A stretch of 7,671 bases of DNA. Origin: JAAZIN01 sp033809435 (GTDB lineage Bacteria; Bacillota; Dethiobacteria; DTU022). Position numbers and translations under genes: made by a program. This document shows positions 1-5,980 of this stretch, one piece after another (position 1 is the stretch's first letter; each line of letters begins with the position of its first letter). Under the pieces are notes generated by a model that saw nothing but the letters and a program-made list of their open reading frames with translations, searched no databases and was not told where the DNA came from. The stretch spans positions 1-7,671 of the forward strand of contig JAPXLS010000109.1 in assembly GCA_033809435.1 (NCBI GenBank), in the 5' to 3' direction.

Positions 1-529
1 AAACGGAGTTGCCCCCGTGCTCGTATGCCACATTGCGAATAAGCTCCATGATCAATACCGTTTTCCCCACACCGGCGCCACCGAAAAGTCCCATCTTCCC
101 CCCCTTGGGCAGGGGAGCAAGAAGATCAAGGACCTTCAGCCCCGTGGCCAGGATCTCCGTGGAGGGCTCCAGCTCCTCAAAGGAGGGGGGATCGCGGTGT
201 ATGGGCCACCGTTCCTCCGCTTCCACGGGCCCCTTTTCGTCAATAGGTTCACCCACCACATTGAACAGCCTGCCCAGAGTTCCGGGGCCCACAGGCACCT
301 TGATCGGTGATTCCGTATCTATAACTTTCATGCCCGCCTGCAGTCCATCGGTGGAGGCAAGGGCCACGCAGCGGGCCGTATTATTGCCCAGATGCTGCAT
401 AACCTCCATGGTCAGGTTGATCCGCTCCCCCTTGATGATGACGGCATTGTACAAATCGGGCAGGTTATCCTCAAGAAACTCCACATCAACAACAGGCCCT
501 ATGACTTGCACAACCTTTCCCTCGTTCAT
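1..529 (-). CDS. atpD: ATP synthase F1 subunit beta (5' part; cut by left window edge)
   Basis: Beta is the catalytic subunit of the F1 hexamer, making ATP from ADP and phosphate at the alpha/beta interfaces on the cytoplasmic side of the membrane. The first 176 codons are present and the frame is open at the edge, so roughly the N-terminal 40% of a usual protein of about 460-475 residues is seen. The N-terminal beta-barrel start (GKVVQVIGPVVDVEF, residues 4-18) is typical. TLGRLFNVVGEPID lies at about 84-97, and the Walker A loop GGAGVGKT at 150-157 is intact. The start is ATG at 529, preceded by an AAAGGAGGA ribosome binding site that overlaps the atpG stop codon. The gap to atpG is 18 nt, so the two are clearly co-transcribed. 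Nothing seen is degenerate. Identity is certain from the motifs; only the C-terminal part is missing. Confidence 0.98.
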   Translation of the reverse strand, partial: MNEGKVVQVIGPVVDVEFLEDNLPDLYNAVIIKGERINLTMEVMQHLGNNTARCVALASTDGLQAGMKVIDTESPIKVPVGPGTLGRLFNVVGEPIDEKGPVEAEERWPIHRDPPSFEELEPSTEILATGLKVLDLLAPLPKGGKMGLFGGAGVGKTVLIMELIRNVAYEHGGNSV

Positions 530-540
530 GAAATTAATCT

Positions 541-549
541 TCCTCCTTT
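541..549 (-). promoter_or_regulatory. Ribosome binding site of atpD overlapping the atpG stop
   Basis: AAAGGAGGA (read on the minus strand) lies 11 nt before the atpD ATG and shares bases with the TAA stop of atpG at 548-550. A ribosome terminating on atpG would therefore sit on the atpD SD, which suggests coupled translation (inference). Confidence 0.85.
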
Positions 550-1408
550 AACTGTGGGCCTTCAAAGCCTCCGCACCCGTTGCTATCTCCACGATCTCAC
601 TGGTAATGGCGGCCTGGCGCGCTTTATTGAAAGAGAGGGTCAGCTGTTCGATAACCTCGCCGGCATTGCCGGTGGCGCTTTCCATGGCCACCATCCTGGC
701 GCTGTGCTCGCTGGCTTTGGCCTCCAGCAGGGCCTGGAAAACCCGCATTTCGCAATAGCGGGGCAAAATTATCTCCAGCATACTCCTGGGCTCCGGTTCG
801 TAAATATAGTCAATCCCCTCAGCCGGCTTCAGCGTTGGCGTCACCACGGGTAAAAATCTATCCACTCTAATTTCATGATGCAGGGCCGAATGGAAACGGG
901 CGTAGATCAGGTTAACCTCATCCAGCGCTCCAGCAAGATAGAGATCCATCAATTGCCGGGCCAGCTCCCGGGCCTGATATATGTCCGGTTCGTCTTCCAC
1001 AGCTTCATAATATTTCAACATCTCCACCGGTTTTCTCAGAAAATAACGCGCGCCCTTGCCTCCCACCGCCACCAGCGCAGCAGGGTGCTCTTCCCTGTTC
1101 AAACGGTCCACAGTTAAATTTATCAGGTTGGCATTGTATGCTCCGGCAAGCCCCCGATCACCGGTGAACAGAACGTAACCCACCTTGCCAACCTCCCGGG
1201 GGGCAACAAGCGAGATTTCACGGGCTTGCGGCGCCAGAGCCAGGCGGCCGACCACCTCGGCTATCTTGTAAGCATAAGGACGTGCCGCCCATACCTGGCT
1301 TTGCGCCCGGCGCAGTTTGGCCGCAGCCACCATTTTCATGGCCCTGGTCACGTGCTGAATATTGCCTATGGCCTGGATGCGACGTTTTATATCCCTAATA
1401 TTGGACAA
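548..1408 (-). CDS. atpG: ATP synthase F1 subunit gamma
   Basis: Gamma is the central rotor shaft, linking the c-ring to the alpha3beta3 head. The long N-terminal helix (SNIRDIKRRIQAIGN, then VTRAMKMVAAAKLRRAQ) and the C-terminal helix (ARMVAMESATGNAGE, then the signature around TSEIVEIATGAEAL) form the expected antiparallel coiled coil. Between them is the Rossmann-like domain with TGDRGLAGAYNANL. The preferred start is TTG at 1408, giving 286 residues: it has the near-consensus SD AAAGGCGGTG 6 nt upstream, and the N-terminus MSNIRDIKRRI matches the usual M-A-S-x-R-D-I-K length. The alternative is GTG at 1417 (289 residues, MESLSNIRDIK), but that GTG is itself part of the SD and has only weak purine sequence ahead of it. 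The gene follows atpA by about 51 nt and precedes atpD by 18 nt. Function is certain; the start is likely. Confidence 0.97.
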   Translation of the reverse strand: MSNIRDIKRRIQAIGNIQHVTRAMKMVAAAKLRRAQSQVWAARPYAYKIAEVVGRLALAPQAREISLVAPREVGKVGYVLFTGDRGLAGAYNANLINLTVDRLNREEHPAALVAVGGKGARYFLRKPVEMLKYYEAVEDEPDIYQARELARQLMDLYLAGALDEVNLIYARFHSALHHEIRVDRFLPVVTPTLKPAEGIDYIYEPEPRSMLEIILPRYCEMRVFQALLEAKASEHSARMVAMESATGNAGEVIEQLTLSFNKARQAAITSEIVEIATGAEALKAHS

Positions 1409-1414
1409 GGATTC

Positions 1415-1424
1415 CACCGCCTTT
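1415..1424 (-). promoter_or_regulatory. Ribosome binding site that decides the atpG start
   Basis: AAAGGCGGTG differs by one base from the ideal AAAGGAGGTG and ends 6 nt before TTG at 1408. The GTG at 1417-1415 lies inside this element, which argues against it being the main start codon. Confidence 0.7.
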
Positions 1425-1459
1425 GTCTTCCGCTATCCGGCTTTCCGGCATCTCTTCAA

Positions 1460-2989
1460 TCAAGAGGCGGCCTCGCCGGCCGGAGGTGCAAACCTCTTTT
1501 TGAATTCAAGGATGGTTTTTTTAAGCTCTTCCTCCATCCCTTCATCCAGTGCCTTCTTCTCTCTGATGTTTTTCAGGAGATGGGGATGGCTGCCGTGCAG
1601 GAAGCGCAGGTACTCCTGTTCGAAGGCCCTGACTCTTTCTACAGGCAGGTCATCCAAATACCGGTTGACGCCTGCAAAGACAACTGCAATCTGCTCTTCC
1701 ACGGGCATGGGCCGGTACTGGACCTGTTTCAGCAGCTCCATCATCCGTTCGCCCTGGGTCAATCTGGCCTGGGTGGCCTTATCAAGATCCGTTCCAAACT
1801 GGGCAAAAGCCGCCAGCTCCTGGTACTGAGCCAGATCCAGGCGCAAATGCCCGGCGACCTGCTTCATCGCCTTCAGCTGGGCCGCCCCGCCGACGCGGGA
1901 AACCGAGAGCCCCACGTTGATTGCCGGACGCTGACCGGCATAAAAAAGATCTGATTCCAGGTAGATCTGACCGTCGGTTATGGAAATGACATTGGTCGGG
2001 ATGTAGGCGGATACATCTCCGGCCTGCGTTTCAATTATGGGCAAGGCGGTAAGCGAGCCGCCGCCAAAAGATTCATGCAAACAAACCGCCCGCTCCAGCA
2101 GACGCGAGTGCAGGTAAAAAATATCTCCTGGGTAGGCTTCCCGCCCGGGAGGCCTTCTGAGAAGCAGGGACAGTTCCCGGTAAGCCACCGCATGTTTCGA
2201 CAGATCATCGTAAACCACAAGGACATCCCTGTTCTGCTCGTACATGAAGTATTCACCCATGGCGCAGCCGGCATAGGGCGCCATGTAAAGCAGTGGGGCC
2301 GCCTCACCGGCATTGGCCACCACCAGGGTGGTATATTCCATGGCGCCCGTTTCCTCAAGTTTTTTGATCACCGAGGCTACAGTGGAGGCTTTTTGCCCGA
2401 TAGCCACGTAGATGCAGAGCACATCCTGCCCCTTCTGATTGATGATCGTATCCACAGCTATGGCTGTTTTGCCGGTCTGGCGATCGCCAATAATCAGCTC
2501 CCGCTGCCCCCGGCCGATGGGAATCATGGTATCAATGGCCTTGATCCCCGTTTGCAAGGGCACGCTTACCGGTTGGCGCTGGATCACACCCGGAGCGCTG
2601 AACTCCGCCGGACGAAATGTATCGGTATGGATCGGCCCTTTGCCATCCAGGGGCACCCCCACCGGGTTGACCACCCTGCCGATCAAAGCATCGCCCCCGG
2701 GCACCTCCATGATCCGGGAGGTCCGCTTCACTTCATCCCCTTCCTTGATATGCAGGTATGGACCCAAAATTACAGCTCCTACACTGTCCTGTTCCAGGTT
2801 CAAAGCCATGCCGTAAACAGCTCCCGGAAACTCAAGGAGCTCGCCGGCCATAACATGCTCCAGCTGAACGCGAGCGATGCCGTCACCTACATAGGTCACG
2901 ATGCCTTTGCTCTCTATCTCTATCTCCAGCTCATAGCGTTCAATCTGCTGCATCAGAATGCCGGTAATCTCATCGATCTTGCTATCCAA
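1460..2989 (-). CDS. atpA: ATP synthase F1 subunit alpha
   Basis: Alpha is the non-catalytic nucleotide-binding subunit of F1 and supplies the arginine finger to the catalytic beta site. The 509-residue product has the usual length. The N-terminal beta-barrel domain (GIVTYVGDGIARVQ, residues 29-42) is followed by Walker A GDRQTGKT (168-175), the Walker B region VLVVYDDLSKHAVAYRE (256-272), the conserved stretch from GGGSLTALPIIETQAGD (309-325) through SAYIPTNVISITDG (327-340), and the family signature PAINVGLSVSR (355-365), where R365 fits the arginine finger. The segment LERAVCLHESFGGGS departs mildly from the common LERAAKLSD form. The start is TTG at 2989, chosen because AAAGGGGTGATC, close to the 16S 3' end complement, sits just upstream and the N-terminus aligns well with known alpha subunits. 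It follows atpH by 41 nt. Confidence 0.98.
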   Translation of the reverse strand: MDSKIDEITGILMQQIERYELEIEIESKGIVTYVGDGIARVQLEHVMAGELLEFPGAVYGMALNLEQDSVGAVILGPYLHIKEGDEVKRTSRIMEVPGGDALIGRVVNPVGVPLDGKGPIHTDTFRPAEFSAPGVIQRQPVSVPLQTGIKAIDTMIPIGRGQRELIIGDRQTGKTAIAVDTIINQKGQDVLCIYVAIGQKASTVASVIKKLEETGAMEYTTLVVANAGEAAPLLYMAPYAGCAMGEYFMYEQNRDVLVVYDDLSKHAVAYRELSLLLRRPPGREAYPGDIFYLHSRLLERAVCLHESFGGGSLTALPIIETQAGDVSAYIPTNVISITDGQIYLESDLFYAGQRPAINVGLSVSRVGGAAQLKAMKQVAGHLRLDLAQYQELAAFAQFGTDLDKATQARLTQGERMMELLKQVQYRPMPVEEQIAVVFAGVNRYLDDLPVERVRAFEQEYLRFLHGSHPHLLKNIREKKALDEGMEEELKKTILEFKKRFAPPAGEAAS

Positions 2990-2994
2990 AACCC

Positions 2995-3006
2995 GATCAC
3001 CCCTTT
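2995..3006 (-). promoter_or_regulatory. Extended ribosome binding site for the atpA TTG start
   Basis: AAAGGGGTGATC resembles the full anti-16S sequence AAAGGAGGTGATC with one base missing. Its G-rich core is 10 nt before TTG at 2989. Such a long match would offset the weak start codon (inference). Confidence 0.75.
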
Positions 3007-3030
3007 ACATCAGCTTAACAGCGGCGCATG

Positions 3031-3534
3031 TCAAACTGTCTTTAAGTGGTCGCCTATGAGCTTAAGCTTTCTTCTTGCGCTGGCATCTATGACCCTGTCC
3101 TCCCAGCGCAGCACCATTCCTCCCAGTATGCCGGGATCAATTTTCATAACCAGGCGCACTTTCTTCCCCACAACGCCGGCCAACCTCTGCTTCAATTCGG
3201 ATTCGAGGGCGGGAGTGATTGAAGAGGCCAGCGTTACCTCTACCGGCTCCACATCTTTCTCCCTGTCCAGCAGGCGCTCGTACTCGGGGACAATGGAGGC
3301 GATCGTCTCCTGGTTTTCCCTGCTCAGCAGCCGGGGCAGAAGATCCTTTAGCGCTTTTTCTTTCTCCCGGGGAGAAACAAGTTCGTGTTGGAGGATTTTG
3401 CGGATCTCGGCATCCTCCTCCATCCTTTTTTTCAAGGAAAGCAGCTCTTCTCCCAGCTCTTCCGCCCGCCCCGCTTTCCGGGCTTCGGAAAAAAGGGCTT
3501 CGGCGTAGACCCGGGCTATTTTGTCCTGGCTCAC
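3031..3534 (-). CDS. atpH: ATP synthase F1 subunit delta
   Basis: Delta is the stator cap (the counterpart of mitochondrial OSCP). It joins the top of the F1 head to the peripheral b stalk. The 167-residue product is slightly shorter than the common 175-185. The N-terminal helical bundle starts IARVYAEALFSEARKAG (residues 6-22), typical of the family. The C-terminal domain ends with the conserved pattern DPGILGGMVLRWEDRVIDASARRKLKLI (about 133-160), matching the usual IDPSLIGGxVIRxGDxxxDxSxxxxLxxL. The start is GTG at 3534, which overlaps the atpF stop in the sequence GTGA; GGAGGT lies 12 nt upstream, a little far, and AAAGG is closer. The overlap implies translational coupling with subunit b, its direct binding partner. 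Confidence 0.96.
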   Translation of the reverse strand: MSQDKIARVYAEALFSEARKAGRAEELGEELLSLKKRMEEDAEIRKILQHELVSPREKEKALKDLLPRLLSRENQETIASIVPEYERLLDREKDVEPVEVTLASSITPALESELKQRLAGVVGKKVRLVMKIDPGILGGMVLRWEDRVIDASARRKLKLIGDHLKTV

Positions 3535-4037
3535 TGTAACCTTTCCACCTCCGAAAGAGCCTCCTTAACCAGATGCTCCTGGTCGCTTGGGGTAAGGGCG
3601 CGAGCCATGACCTTGCCGGCCGTGGTCACCACCAGGTCTGCGGCTTGCCGGCGAATATCCGCCAGGGCCGCCCTTTTCTCTCTTTCTATCTCCATCCGGG
3701 CCTGCTCCATAACCCGGCCCGCTTCCTCGCGGGCCTGGGCAACTATTTCTACGCGGGTGGTTTCGGCCATCTTTGTAGTCTTTTCCAGGATGTCCTGGGC
3801 TTCCCGGTGTGCTTCGTCAATTCTGTGCCGGTAACTGGACAGCAACTCTTCCGCCTCTTCTCTGGCAGAGGATGCCTTTTTTAGATCGCCGCCGATCTGC
3901 TCTTCCCTGTCGTTGAAACTCTTCGAAAGCGGTTTCCAGAGTATGAAATAGAGAATCACCATGACCACTGCAACGTTCAGCGCCTGAAAAAAGAAGGTCG
4001 CAGGTTCAAACTTCAAGGCCTCAAAAATGGCTGCCAT
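3531..4037 (-). CDS. atpF: ATP synthase Fo subunit b
   Basis: Subunit b forms the dimeric peripheral stalk that holds F1 against the rotating c-ring. The 168-residue product has a single N-terminal membrane segment (about residues 12-34, with ALNVAVVMVILYFILWKPL) followed by a long charged helix rich in E, K, R and A (about 40-140), as expected for the right-handed coiled coil, and a C-terminal delta-binding region. The start is ATG at 4037, with AAAGGGGGTGAC ideally placed (core 7 nt upstream). Only one b-type gene lies in the window and none follows it before atpH, so the stalk is probably a homodimer, as in Bacillus, not a b/b' pair (inference). Its stop codon overlaps the atpH start by 4 nt. 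A hairpin lies between it and atpE. Confidence 0.97.
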   Translation of the reverse strand: MAAIFEALKFEPATFFFQALNVAVVMVILYFILWKPLSKSFNDREEQIGGDLKKASSAREEAEELLSSYRHRIDEAHREAQDILEKTTKMAETTRVEIVAQAREEAGRVMEQARMEIEREKRAALADIRRQAADLVVTTAGKVMARALTPSDQEHLVKEALSEVERLQ

Positions 4038-4067
4038 AACGTCACCCCCTTTATTTTTGAGAAGCCG

Positions 4068-4101
4068 GGGCGGATAAACGTGACTATGGATTTATCCGCC
4101 C
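4068..4101 (-). other. Perfect 11-bp inverted repeat (mRNA hairpin) between atpE and atpF
   Basis: GGGCGGATAAA at 4068-4078 and its exact reverse complement at 4091-4101 enclose a 12-nt loop. In the minus-strand transcript the hairpin begins 7 nt after the atpE stop codon and ends 15 nt before the atpF SD. No U-run follows the stem, so it is not a standard intrinsic terminator. A role in mRNA processing or in protecting the atpE 3' end, to allow more c subunit than b, is plausible but is inference. Confidence 0.75.
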
Positions 4102-4108
4102 TTGCCAT

Positions 4109-4327
4109 TTAGACAACTTTGGTCCATAGAAGAATGGCAATCACAAAAGAAAAGAGGGTCAACGCTTCGATAAAAGCCAGAGCCAGAATCAAAGTCGTCC
4201 TGATATCTCCGGCGGCCTCAGGCTGCCTGGCAGTACCCTCCATGGCAGCTCGCGCAGCTATACCTTGACCGTACGCAGAACCAAAAGCAGCCAGGGCTAC
4301 GGCCAGCGCTACACTTAGATAACCCAT
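4109..4327 (-). CDS. atpE: ATP synthase Fo subunit c (rotor ring proteolipid)
   Basis: Subunit c is a two-helix hairpin that oligomerises into the rotating ion-carrying ring. The 72-residue product is the same length as that of the thermophilic Bacillus PS3. TM1 is about residues 3-25, the polar loop carries the invariant RQP (34-36), and TM2 (about 44-68) carries the ion-binding glutamate E54 in FIEALTLFS. TM1 has glutamine Q21 at the position of the Ilyobacter tartaricus Na+ ligand Q32, but the residues after E54 are A55, L56 and F59 where the Na+ enzyme has S, T and Y. Proton coupling is therefore more likely (inference). The TM1 glycine motif reads AxGxAxGxG, with two glycines changed to alanine. 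The start is ATG at 4327, with GGGAGGTAGG well placed upstream (GGAGGT 8 nt from ATG), the strongest initiation region in the operon, fitting the high copy number of c. Confidence 0.98.
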   Translation of the reverse strand: MGYLSVALAVALAAFGSAYGQGIAARAAMEGTARQPEAAGDIRTTLILALAFIEALTLFSFVIAILLWTKVV

Positions 4328-4332
4328 TATTA

Positions 4333-4342
4333 CCTACCTCCC
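4333..4342 (-). promoter_or_regulatory. Strong ribosome binding site of atpE
   Basis: GGGAGGTAGG lies in the 24-nt atpB-atpE gap with its GGAGGT core 8 nt before the ATG. The surrounding sequence is AT-rich and looks unstructured, which should favour frequent initiation (inference). Confidence 0.8.
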
Positions 4343-4351
4343 AATCAATTT

Positions 4352-5035
4352 TTAGTGTCCCTGGACCAGGCTGGTTATATAGATTACTGTCAGCAGCGAA
4401 AAGACCAGGGCTTGAATAAGACCCATGATTACCCCCAATATCATTACCGGGGTGGGCACCAAAAATGGTATGAGCGCAAACAGCACGGCAACCACTGTCT
4501 TCTCGCCAAACATGTTCGCAAAAAGACGGAGAGAGAGCGATACCGGCTTAACCAGCTCTTCAATAACATTCAAGGGAAAAAGGAAAGGATTGGGCTGGAA
4601 AAAATGTTTGATATAACCCATCAGCCCCTGTTTCCTGATACCGATGAGCTGTACTATGATGATGGTAACCACTGCAAAACCCACCGTAGTTGACAGATCT
4701 GTTGTCGGCGGCCTCAATCCCGGAATCAACCAGGAGAGGTTCAGAAACAGAATAAACACAAAGAGAGTGCCTACCAGCGGGAGATATTTCCGCCCTTCCC
4801 TGCCCATGTTGCTCTCCAGCAGATCATAGAAAAACCCGGCCAGCATCTCCAGAAGATGCTGGGATCCATGGGGAACAATGCTGAGCTTCCTGGTGAGCAA
4901 ATAGGCCAGGGGCAGAAGGACGGCCATGATCACCCAGGTATTGACCACGGTGGAGGTTACAGGAATTGAACCCAGGTAAAACACAACCGATGGCTGAACA
5001 TGCTCCAATACCCCCTGCAAAGCTTCAAAACCCAA
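4352..5035 (-). CDS. atpB: ATP synthase Fo subunit a
   Basis: Subunit a is the stator channel that passes ions to and from the c-ring. The 227-residue product is of ordinary size for Bacillota and strongly hydrophobic, with about five or six membrane segments (roughly 29-48, 86-106, 115-134, 155-175, 180-200 and 200-222). The essential arginine is R170 in PVSLSLRLFANMFGE, which corresponds to E. coli R210. NPFLFPLNVIEELVKP precedes it and GLIQALVFSLLTVIYI closes the protein, with Q208 at the place of E. coli Q252. The start is TTG at 5035, directly after the atpI TAA stop (TAATTG), with AAAGGAGGAA 10 nt upstream. Initiation may occur by termination-reinitiation. The next in-frame start (L6, TTG) has no better site. 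Confidence 0.97.
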   Translation of the reverse strand: MGFEALQGVLEHVQPSVVFYLGSIPVTSTVVNTWVIMAVLLPLAYLLTRKLSIVPHGSQHLLEMLAGFFYDLLESNMGREGRKYLPLVGTLFVFILFLNLSWLIPGLRPPTTDLSTTVGFAVVTIIIVQLIGIRKQGLMGYIKHFFQPNPFLFPLNVIEELVKPVSLSLRLFANMFGEKTVVAVLFALIPFLVPTPVMILGVIMGLIQALVFSLLTVIYITSLVQGH

Positions 5036-5419
5036 TTAAGCTGTTCCTCCTTTCCTAAAAATCATGCAAAGCGATTGACCCATATATGTCATTACCTGAA
5101 GAAAAAGGCCGGTCATGAACCCAAAAAGAAAAGGCACTCCCCCCAAAATGGAAAGTCCCAAAAGAGTGAAGAGAATTAACATCCGGATCAGCGAACGGGT
5201 GATCAGCCTGGAAGTGGCTTTCCGGGGTGAAACACCCTCCGTATTTATGACGGCGGCCATCTGCCAGCGATAAAGCAACCAGGCTGCAAATGCGGCCAAC
5301 ACCACCCCCAATGCGTAAAGCCGGTAGCCTAAACACAATGCGGCAATTGCAATTATCGCACCCAGCACGAGCATAACTTTTTCTGTACTATTCATCCTGT
5401 GATCGCTTACGGTACCCAT
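5036..5419 (-). CDS. atpI: ATP synthase accessory membrane protein, AtpI family
   Basis: This small hydrophobic protein of 127 residues shows four predicted membrane segments (about 14-30, 33-50, 76-94 and 95-114) and a positively charged loop before the third (RKATSRLITRSLIRM, 66-80), the layout of AtpI (ATP-synt_I family). AtpI proteins assist c-ring assembly in several bacteria, and a Mg2+/Ca2+ transport role has been proposed with AtpZ in alkaliphilic Bacillus. Its position between atpZ and atpB supports the assignment, since sequence conservation in this family is low. The start is taken as ATG at 5419, with only a weak purine stretch (AAGGGAAAG) rather far upstream. ATG at 5395 (MNSTEKVML) is an alternative that loses eight polar residues but also lacks a good SD. 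It abuts atpB with no gap. Confidence 0.85.
   Translation of the reverse strand: MGTVSDHRMNSTEKVMLVLGAIIAIAALCLGYRLYALGVVLAAFAAWLLYRWQMAAVINTEGVSPRKATSRLITRSLIRMLILFTLLGLSILGGVPFLFGFMTGLFLQVMTYMGQSLCMIFRKGGTA
5044..5053 (-). promoter_or_regulatory. Ribosome binding site for the atpB TTG start
   Basis: AAAGGAGGAA lies within the last codons of atpI, its GGAGG core 10 nt before TTG at 5035. It supports TTG as the true atpB start despite the absence of any spacer after the atpI stop. Confidence 0.8.
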
Positions 5420-5476
5420 ATTTCTTATTCTGCTTTCCCTTATCGATTATTTCCAGTACCACTGAATTATAGTGTT

Positions 5477-5788
5477 CTACCGCTCTCCCTTTTCTCCTTC
5501 CCCGACTTGACAAGTTTCAGCAGTTACTTCATGTTGTTTATCTTCTTCTAGTTTTTTATGTTTTTCTATTTCAACTAATTTAGATAATTCGCTCCATAAG
5601 TTATAAAATCCTGCCCCTACACTTAAAAAAATGCCAAGTAACAAAAATAACGGAGATGTGCCCAACCGCCGATCCAGCCAGTCTCCGCCAAAGATCCCCA
5701 GCAGCATGGTCAGAATCATGGAAATCCCGAAAGAAAATGCCAGATTGATATATCGCGCGTACTTCAACCAACTCTTTTTCTTGGCCAT
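5477..5788 (-). CDS. atpZ: ATP synthase accessory protein AtpZ (F0F1-ATPase subunit, ATPase_gene1 type)
   Basis: With the ATG at 5788 the product is 103 residues (MAKKKSWLKYARYINL...). It has two membrane helices (about 10-31 and 43-63) joined by the family hallmark GGDWLDRRLGTSPLFLLLGIFL, then a hydrophilic charged tail. AtpZ proteins are encoded ahead of atpI in many Bacillota and are linked to ATP synthase assembly or divalent-ion supply. Start choice is open. ATG at 5788 has GGGGGG 7 nt upstream and gives the usual short N-terminus. ATG at 5821 has AAAGGTGG close by. TTG at 5881 has the best SD of all (GGGAGG, 7 nt) and would add 31 residues of atypical sequence (MGRTETLDSRTPLVQ...). The last third of the gene is markedly AT-rich compared with its neighbours. 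The gap to atpI is 57 nt. Confidence 0.85.
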   Translation of the reverse strand: MAKKKSWLKYARYINLAFSFGISMILTMLLGIFGGDWLDRRLGTSPLFLLLGIFLSVGAGFYNLWSELSKLVEIEKHKKLEEDKQHEVTAETCQVGEGEKGER

Positions 5789-5980
5789 ACCACAGCCCCC
5801 CCGGCAATGCCCAACCGCCATTGTCCACCTTTCGTACTGCACCAAAGGCGTGCGGCTGTCGAGTGTTTCAGTTCGCCCCAAAAAAATTCCTCCCTATCGA
5901 TACCCGGGAAAGGCGCCTGGGCGGATCTTTGCAGCGGGATTCAGGTGAAAAGGGACGGGATCAGACAGCAGGGAACGGCC
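5789..5980 (-). other. Spacer between ispF and the atp genes; no clear promoter or terminator
   Basis: This 192-nt stretch is the longest apparent gap in the window. No stem followed by a T-run is visible after the ispF stop, and no pair of -35/-10 boxes with acceptable spacing stands out. Small palindromes (TATCGATA near 5896-5903 and AGGCGCCT) are present but isolated. Part of it may be coding if atpZ starts at 5881. Confidence 0.5.
5887..5895 (-). promoter_or_regulatory. Strong SD upstream of the extended atpZ frame
   Basis: AGGGAGGAA followed by a T-run leads into TTG at 5881, in frame with atpZ with no intervening stop. It is either the true atpZ start or an upstream initiation point. 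It lies in the ispF-atpZ gap, 93 nt ahead of the conventional ATG. Confidence 0.55.

Noticed and set aside
1451..1466. A 5-bp inverted repeat (CTCTT/AAGAG) at the atpA stop
   Set aside because: The stem is too short and lacks a following T-run; such repeats are expected by chance.
1226..1954. A 242-codon plus-strand frame opposite atpG and atpA
   Set aside because: It is antisense to conserved coding sequence, lacks a domain signature and crosses the atpA-atpG junction; best explained as a shadow.
2075..3508. A 477-codon plus-strand open frame opposite atpA and atpH
   Set aside because: It is fully antisense to two well-supported genes, spans their junction, and its product shows no recognisable domain and low-complexity serine/arginine stretches. 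It is a frame shadow of GC-biased codons.
4068..4101. The atpE-atpF hairpin as an intrinsic terminator
   Set aside because: The stem is good, but the bases after it on the transcript (CGGCUUCUC) contain no U-run, and essential subunits lie downstream.
5466..5471. Perfect TATAAT (minus strand) in the atpZ-atpI gap as an internal promoter
   Set aside because: No TTGACA-like box occurs 16-18 nt upstream (the positions read purine-rich GAAAAG-type sequence), and there is no extended -10 TG. The hexamer alone in an AT-rich area is not enough.
5896..5903. Palindrome TATCGATA in the ispF-atpZ spacer as an operator
   Set aside because: It is a single 8-bp palindrome with no second copy and no promoter boxes beside it; chance occurrence is likely.
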